From Chloroflexota bacterium (lineage in GTDB: Bacteria > Chloroflexota > Limnocylindria > Limnocylindrales > CSP1-4), in the NCBI GenBank assembly GCA_003158495.1, contig PMJT01000075.1:17566-28498 (forward strand): a stretch of 10,933 nucleotides of DNA. The letters run 5' to 3'. Below are positions 7,409 through 10,933 of this stretch, one piece after another (within the stretch, counting starts at the first letter, position 1; each line of letters opens with the position of its first letter). Position numbers and translations under genes: made by a program. The notes under the pieces are model-generated. The model did not search any database and was not told the origin of the DNA. It saw nothing but the letters and a program-made list of their open reading frames with translations.

Positions 7409-8155
7409 TCAATAACCGCCCCCCAGCGCTCCCTTGCCAGTCGCAGCCAGGCCCGCCTTGCGGGCGCGGAAGTCGAGGATGATCGTCTCCGTGGCAGTCG
7501 CTCCGACCCGCGTGACTCCTGCTTCCATGACCTCGAGCAAGGCATCGAGCGTCCGAACGCCGCCGGCTGCCTTGACCCGAATGTGCGGCGAGGTGTTCGC
7601 GCGCATCAGCCTCAGGTCATCCAGCGTGGCACCGCCCGGCGCGAATCCCGTGCTCGTCTTGACGAAGTCCGCTCCGGCGGCCTCGGTAAGGTGGCAGGCC
7701 CGGATCTTCTCGTCGTCGGTCAGATAAGCGTTCTCGAAGATCACCTTGACGATTGCCCCGGCCGGATGCGCGACCTCGACGATGGCGCGGATGTCGGCCT
7801 CGACGTCGGCGTCGCGGCCCGACTTGAGCGCCCCGATCTTGAGGACCATGTCCAGTTCGGTTGCCCCGTCGGCCAGGCCGCGGAGCGCCTCGGCGACCTT
7901 GATCTCGGTGGTGTGGTTGCCATGGGGAAAGCCGATGGTCGTTCCGACCGCGACGTCCGTACCGGCCAGGATCGACTTCGCACGGACCACGTCGGCCGGA
8001 CGACAGCACACCGACGCAACGTCGTACTTGGCCGCGAGCCGGCAGCCAGCCTCGATGAATTCGTCGTCAAGCTCCGGCCGAAGAAGCGAATGGTCGATGG
8101 TCTTGGCGATGTCTCGTTCGGTCAGGTTCCCGATTGAAAGTGTCATTTCACTCAC
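7409..8155 (-). CDS. deoC: Deoxyribose-phosphate aldolase family protein (DeoC-like)
   Basis: The 248-residue product matches DeoC, a class I aldolase that splits 2-deoxyribose-5-phosphate into glyceraldehyde-3-phosphate and acetaldehyde. The Schiff-base lysine is in FVKTSTGFAPGGAT (K166), the second active-site lysine in RVKAAGGVR (K195), and the proton-relay aspartate in ELDMVLKIGALKSG (D102). TIGFPHGNH (73-81) and the opening IDHSLLRPEL are also diagnostic. Length is normal. The frame opens with GTG at 8155 in a GTGA overlap with the upstream stop; an ATG three codons in (8146) is an equally usable start, and neither has a strong ribosome site. Sitting in a sugar-oxidation operon rather than with nucleoside genes, it may cleave another deoxy- or keto-sugar phosphate, as IolJ-type relatives do. 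That alternative is inference. Confidence 0.92.
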   Translation of the reverse strand: MSEMTLSIGNLTERDIAKTIDHSLLRPELDDEFIEAGCRLAAKYDVASVCCRPADVVRAKSILAGTDVAVGTTIGFPHGNHTTEIKVAEALRGLADGATELDMVLKIGALKSGRDADVEADIRAIVEVAHPAGAIVKVIFENAYLTDDEKIRACHLTEAAGADFVKTSTGFAPGGATLDDLRLMRANTSPHIRVKAAGGVRTLDALLEVMEAGVTRVGATATETIILDFRARKAGLAATGKGALGGGY

Positions 8156-9066
8156 TTCACGTAGGGGCGCAGGATGTCGCGAGCGATAAGGAAGCCCTGC
8201 TTGACCTTTTCGTCGGTCCCCTCGAACCGGCGGTCCTCGTGCTCGATGATGCAGTCGCCCTCGTAACCCTGTCGATAGAGCTCCGAGAACACGACCGACC
8301 AGTCAACCTCGCCCAGGCCCGGGATCCGCGGGATTTGCCAGCCCATGCCCATCGACATGATGCCGCGCTCATAGAGCCCGTCACGGTCGATCATCAGGTC
8401 CTTGGCCTGGAAGTGGAGGACGTGCGGCCCGAATTCCTTGAGGAAGCGGCGCATGTCGATCATCTGGAGGATCAGATGGCTCGGGTCGAAGTTGAGCCCG
8501 ATCGTGTCGCCCCACTTCTCCAGGATCCGTCGCCACATGCGCGGCGTCGTGGCGATGTTGTGCCCGCCCGGCCACTCGTCGTAGCTGAAGATCATCGGGC
8601 AGTTTTCCAGCGTGATCTTGCGGCCGTGATCCTGGGCAAACTTGACGATGTCGGGCCAGACCTCCTGGGCGGTCTCCCAGTTCTCGTCCTGGTTCCGAGC
8701 GCCGTCGCCACCCATGAACGTGTTCACAAGCGGGACGTTCATCTTCTCGGCGGCGGTGATGACGTGCTTGAGGTGGCCTATGACCTGAGCCCGGTGCTCC
8801 GGGTCCGGGTGCAGCGGGTTCGGGTAGAACCCGAGGCCCGAGATCGAGAGGCCGGTCGTGGCGATCTCATCCACGATCTCGGTGGCGTGGCTGCTCGTCA
8901 GGTTTGCGACATCGATGTGGCTCGTCCCGGCATAGCGGCGCGTTGGTCCGCTGGTCACGGGCCAGCAGGCGATCTCGAGGACTTCGAAACCGTTGCCGGC
9001 CGCCCATTTGGCGACATCCATGAGGGCGGTCTGCGGGAACGGAGCGGTCAGAAACCCGAGCTTCAT
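8152..9066 (-). CDS. Sugar phosphate isomerase/epimerase (xylose isomerase-like TIM barrel)
   Basis: This 304-residue protein belongs to the AP-endonuclease-2/xylose-isomerase-like TIM-barrel superfamily that includes IolE, IolI and ketose epimerases. It begins MKLGFLTAPFPQ and carries the expected metal-binding pattern: E154 in ITLENCP, D194 and H197 in FDPSHLIL, H218 in HFQAKD, and E275 in CIIEHEDRRF. No signal peptide or extra domain is present, so it is probably cytoplasmic. The ATG at 9066 follows GGAGGA (9076-9081) at 9 nt. It lies between a Gfo/Idh/MocA dehydrogenase and the aldolase. In characterised systems such dehydrogenase-plus-TIM-barrel pairs work on inositols or on 3-keto-sugars. 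The exact reaction (isomerisation, epimerisation, dehydration or elimination) cannot be assigned from sequence alone. Confidence 0.9.
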   Translation of the reverse strand: MKLGFLTAPFPQTALMDVAKWAAGNGFEVLEIACWPVTSGPTRRYAGTSHIDVANLTSSHATEIVDEIATTGLSISGLGFYPNPLHPDPEHRAQVIGHLKHVITAAEKMNVPLVNTFMGGDGARNQDENWETAQEVWPDIVKFAQDHGRKITLENCPMIFSYDEWPGGHNIATTPRMWRRILEKWGDTIGLNFDPSHLILQMIDMRRFLKEFGPHVLHFQAKDLMIDRDGLYERGIMSMGMGWQIPRIPGLGEVDWSVVFSELYRQGYEGDCIIEHEDRRFEGTDEKVKQGFLIARDILRPYVK

Positions 9067-9129
9067 GGCTGTAGATCCTCCAGGGCCACGATTGGTGACG
9101 GTTGAGGGAAGAGCATCACGATGCGGATG

Positions 9130-10299
9130 TCACTTGGACGACGGCATACGCGCTACATCGACCCAGCGGCCGGTCCGGGCGCTTTCGGCAACTGCGTCGC
9201 CGAGGAGCATCTCGACGTAGCCGTCCACGAACGTCGAATAGGCCGGCTTGTCGGCGGGCCGGCCTGCGATCACATCCTCATAAATCGAGATGAAGTGGGC
9301 GGCGAATGTATCGGCGAAGCCCTCCACGTGGCCGCCGGGCAGCCGAGCCGCTGCTCGGCCCATCGGATTGAGGAGTCCGGGGTCGCGGGATAGGAGCTCG
9401 TTGGGTCGGTCTCGATGTCCGATCCAGAGGCAATCGGGCGTTTCGGAGTCCCACGAAACGGCCGACGACGAACCGTCGACCTCGTACTGGAGGCTGTTCT
9501 TCCGGCCTGGGCTCACCTGTGAGATCGCAACCGCCCCCCGGGCGCCGCCCTCGAAGCGCAGCGTAATCAGGGCAACGTCCTCGGTCTGGATCTCCACGGG
9601 AACCGTCTCCGCGGCCCTTGCCGTGGAGAACGTCTCGACGGGTCCGGTCGGCTTGCGGCGGATCGGCACGACCGTGGCCAGGTCGGCAAGCACGGACTGC
9701 ACGTGGAGACCGGTCACGAACGTCGTGAGGTCCAGCCAGTGAGAGCCGATGTCGGCAACTGCGCGGAGTGCGCCTCCGTGCTCCAGTTCGAGCCGCCAGT
9801 TCCAGTCCGTGTCGTATAGAAGCCAGTCCTGGAAGTAGTGGCCTGTGACCAGCCGAACGTCACCGACGCCGCCGCTGCGGACCAGGCCTGCTGCGTGCTG
9901 GTTGAGCGGGTAGAACCGGATGTTGAAGTTGACGGCATTCACGAGGCCGCTTGCTCGGGCCAGATCCACCAGCTCGGCCGATTCCTCCGAGGTGAGCGAG
10001 AGCGGCTTCTCGCACACCACGTGGCGTCCTGCCGCAAGAAGCTTCCTGGCCTGGCTGTAGTGCAACTCGTTCGGCGACGTCACGTGGACGACGCGAACCC
10101 GGTCATCGGCCAGAAGGTCTTCCAACGACTTGTAGGCCGTGGGAAGGCCGAGCTCTGCGGCCCGCGTGACAGTCAACTCCGGAGTGGCGTCGAGCAGCCC
10201 AACGACATTGACCCCAATTCTCCGAAGCGCCTCGATGTGGATAGTGCCGATGAAACCGCTGCCGATTACGGCGGCGCCGATGTCGCTGCGGTGTGTCAT
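9130..10299 (-). CDS. Gfo/Idh/MocA family NAD(P)-dependent sugar dehydrogenase
   Basis: The protein is a two-domain oxidoreductase of 389 residues from the ATG at 10299. An N-terminal Rossmann fold carries AVIGSGFIGTIH (10-21, GxGxxG for NAD(P)), then the family lysine in VCEKPLSL (95-102, K98). The catalytic-domain motif is VADIGSHWLDL (181-191), with D183 and H187. Such enzymes oxidise hydroxyls of sugars or inositols, or work on glycoside substrates. An in-frame GTG at 10314 would add five residues, but GGAGGT (10313-10318) overlaps it and sits 13 nt ahead of the ATG, so the ATG is preferred. It is the first gene of the minus-strand operon, 63 bp before the TIM-barrel gene. Substrate is unknown; the neighbouring nagA raises an amino-sugar derivative as a possibility. 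Confidence 0.92.
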   Translation of the reverse strand: MTHRSDIGAAVIGSGFIGTIHIEALRRIGVNVVGLLDATPELTVTRAAELGLPTAYKSLEDLLADDRVRVVHVTSPNELHYSQARKLLAAGRHVVCEKPLSLTSEESAELVDLARASGLVNAVNFNIRFYPLNQHAAGLVRSGGVGDVRLVTGHYFQDWLLYDTDWNWRLELEHGGALRAVADIGSHWLDLTTFVTGLHVQSVLADLATVVPIRRKPTGPVETFSTARAAETVPVEIQTEDVALITLRFEGGARGAVAISQVSPGRKNSLQYEVDGSSSAVSWDSETPDCLWIGHRDRPNELLSRDPGLLNPMGRAAARLPGGHVEGFADTFAAHFISIYEDVIAGRPADKPAYSTFVDGYVEMLLGDAVAESARTGRWVDVARMPSSK

Positions 10300-10312
10300 G
10301 GAAAGAAGGAAC

Positions 10313-10318
10313 ACCTCC
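10313..10318 (-). promoter_or_regulatory. Shine-Dalgarno site for the dehydrogenase gene
   Basis: The minus strand reads GGAGGT here, 13 nt before the ATG at 10299. The spacing is long, but the site overlaps the alternative GTG at 10314 and so argues against that start. Confidence 0.5.
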
Positions 10319-10720
10319 GACTCTCGGGTTGGGCGAGCTTCATGCTGCTGCTGGTTGGCGACCCCACCGGGAAGTGCGCCTGCGGTCGGGCGCGTCGCGA
10401 CGAACTGCCGCGTTACGGGCTCGGCTGCAGGGTGGCCGCAGACCTCGGGACCGTCGCTCTTGACTGGGTCCAGACTGCCTCTGCGACCGGCCTCTGACCA
10501 TCGTTTCTCGGCCGCCGGTCATGGCCGACCCACGGCTTTGATCGTTGATCGATTGTACTTGTCCCGAAGCAGAGGTGCGCTTGTCCCGGGCTCACCGGAT
10601 GACCGCAGCGGCTCGCGGATGAAGGAGCGGCGGCACGATGAGCGGCAGCCCTGTGGTGCGCCTTCTATTCGGACGCTCGGCGCCGGACAGGCAGTCGTCG
10701 GCCGGCTCGCCGGGTCGCGA
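10319..10720. other. Non-coding region upstream of the dehydrogenase operon
   Basis: About 400 bp have no convincing gene. Open frames here are arginine- and proline-rich, as expected of chance frames in GC-rich DNA. The region holds a candidate promoter and direct repeats at 10539-10588. It also holds a 7-bp inverted repeat (GACCGGC at 10485-10491 with GCCGGTC at 10514-10520, 22-nt loop) that would fall in the 5' leader of the operon. No riboswitch family was recognised. Confidence 0.5.
10539..10588 (-). promoter_or_regulatory. Candidate promoter and operator repeats for the minus-strand operon
   Basis: On the minus strand, bases 10557-10552 read TACAAT, one mismatch from a sigma-70 -10 box. 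No good -35 box lies 16-18 bp upstream. Overlapping it are the near-identical heptamers TGATCGT (10539-10545) and TGATCGA (10546-10552). Just upstream is an exact 9-bp direct repeat, CTTGTCCCG, at 10558-10566 and 10580-10588, start-to-start 22 bp, about two helical turns. This local AT-rich patch in GC-rich DNA fits a regulated promoter, which would leave a leader of roughly 250 nt. No regulator gene is visible in the window. Confidence 0.4.
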
Positions 10721-10734
10721 TCAGCGCTTGATCG
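10718..10734. repeat. Small palindrome across the tautomerase stop codon
   Basis: CGATCA (10718-10723) and TGATCG (10729-10734) are exact inverted repeats around a 5-nt loop. It could be a weak RNA stem at the end of the tautomerase message or a protein-binding site; the TGATCG half-site recurs at 10539-10552. Confidence 0.35.
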
Positions 10735-10933
10735 GCGGCGTAACTACCTCCTCGGGCACGACGGTGCCACGAGTATCGGACTCCAGCTTGCCCCCATTTG
10801 CCAGATCCCAGGTCTCCATCTCGACGAGCCGGATCCGCACGGCCTCGGGCTTGACTTTGAGGATCTCGACGGTACTGGCAGTGACCGCGGCAACGTAGGC
10901 GCGCTTCTGCTCCAGCGTCCGGCCGGTGAACAG
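10721..10933 (-). CDS. 4-oxalocrotonate tautomerase family protein, 3' part (start outside window)
   Basis: Read from base 10933 downward, an open frame gives 70 residues (LFTGRTLEQK...) ending at a TGA at 10723-10721. GRTLEQKRAYVAAVT followed by AVRIRLVEME and a WDLANGG segment matches the small tautomerase family. The arginines equivalent to Arg11 and Arg39 of 4-oxalocrotonate tautomerase are at fragment residues 5 and 33. By alignment to that enzyme about seven codons, including the catalytic N-terminal proline, lie beyond the window, so activity cannot be confirmed. The tail after the GG is some 14 residues longer than in the 62-residue classical enzyme. These proteins interconvert enol and keto forms of unsaturated acids. 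About 400 bp separate it from the dehydrogenase operon on the same strand, so it is probably a separate unit. Confidence 0.75.
   Translation of the reverse strand: MFTGRTLEQKRAYVAAVTASTVEILKVKPEAVRIRLVEMETWDLANGGKLESDTRGTVVPEEVVTPPIKR

Noticed and set aside
8134..9105. Plus-strand 323-residue frame
   Set aside because: It mirrors the TIM-barrel gene, whose metal ligands and family start are clear; the antisense product is low-complexity Asp/Val/Arg-rich.
9838..10497. Plus-strand 219-residue frame
   Set aside because: It lies opposite the dehydrogenase gene for most of its length and shows no domain motif; a GC-rich antisense frame.
10340..10595. Two minus-strand 60-residue frames in the upstream region, considered as leader peptides
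   Set aside because: Compositions are Arg/Ser/Pro-rich with no ribosome site or family feature; chance frames are expected at this GC content.
10638..10898. Plus-strand 86-residue frame with AAGGAG (10623-10628) 9 nt before its ATG
   Set aside because: Most of it is antisense to the tautomerase fragment, which has recognisable family motifs; the plus-strand product has none and is Ser/Arg/Pro-rich.

Overview
The window is a stretch of GC-rich bacterial chromosome (about two-thirds G+C by eye) devoted almost entirely to carbohydrate uptake and breakdown. GC-rich codon use, frequent GTG and TTG starts, and the style of the transporter and ROK-like proteins suggest a Chloroflexota or Actinomycetota lineage. 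That assignment is from general impression only; no taxonomic marker gene is present.

Left half, plus strand (1-6442): the 3' end of a sugar-binding protein gene, a perfect 17-bp hairpin, then a CUT2 (ribose/galactofuranose-type) ABC importer made of one double-domain ATPase and two different permeases. An N-acetylglucosamine-6-phosphate deacetylase (nagA) and a two-part ROK-like sugar-kinase homologue follow. Three of the junctions are 4-bp stop/start overlaps (GTGA, ATGA, TTGA), so this reads as one translationally coupled operon: uptake, then probably phosphorylation and deacetylation of an acetylated amino sugar.

Right half, minus strand (10299 down to 6500): a Gfo/Idh/MocA NAD(P)-dependent dehydrogenase, a xylose-isomerase-like TIM-barrel isomerase/epimerase, a DeoC-family aldolase and a tandem GNAT acetyltransferase. 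They are closely spaced and look like one operon converging on the first. Dehydrogenase plus isomerase plus aldolase resembles an oxidative sugar pathway. No glucosamine-6-phosphate deaminase (nagB) is visible, so the link between the two operons is open.

Right edge: about 400 bp without a convincing gene holds a candidate minus-strand promoter and two pairs of short direct repeats that may be operator sites. Beyond it lies the 3' part of a 4-oxalocrotonate tautomerase-family gene (minus strand), cut by the window end. No tRNA, rRNA, CRISPR array, insertion sequence or phage gene was seen. The families are individually known; what may be new is the combined pathway and its substrate.
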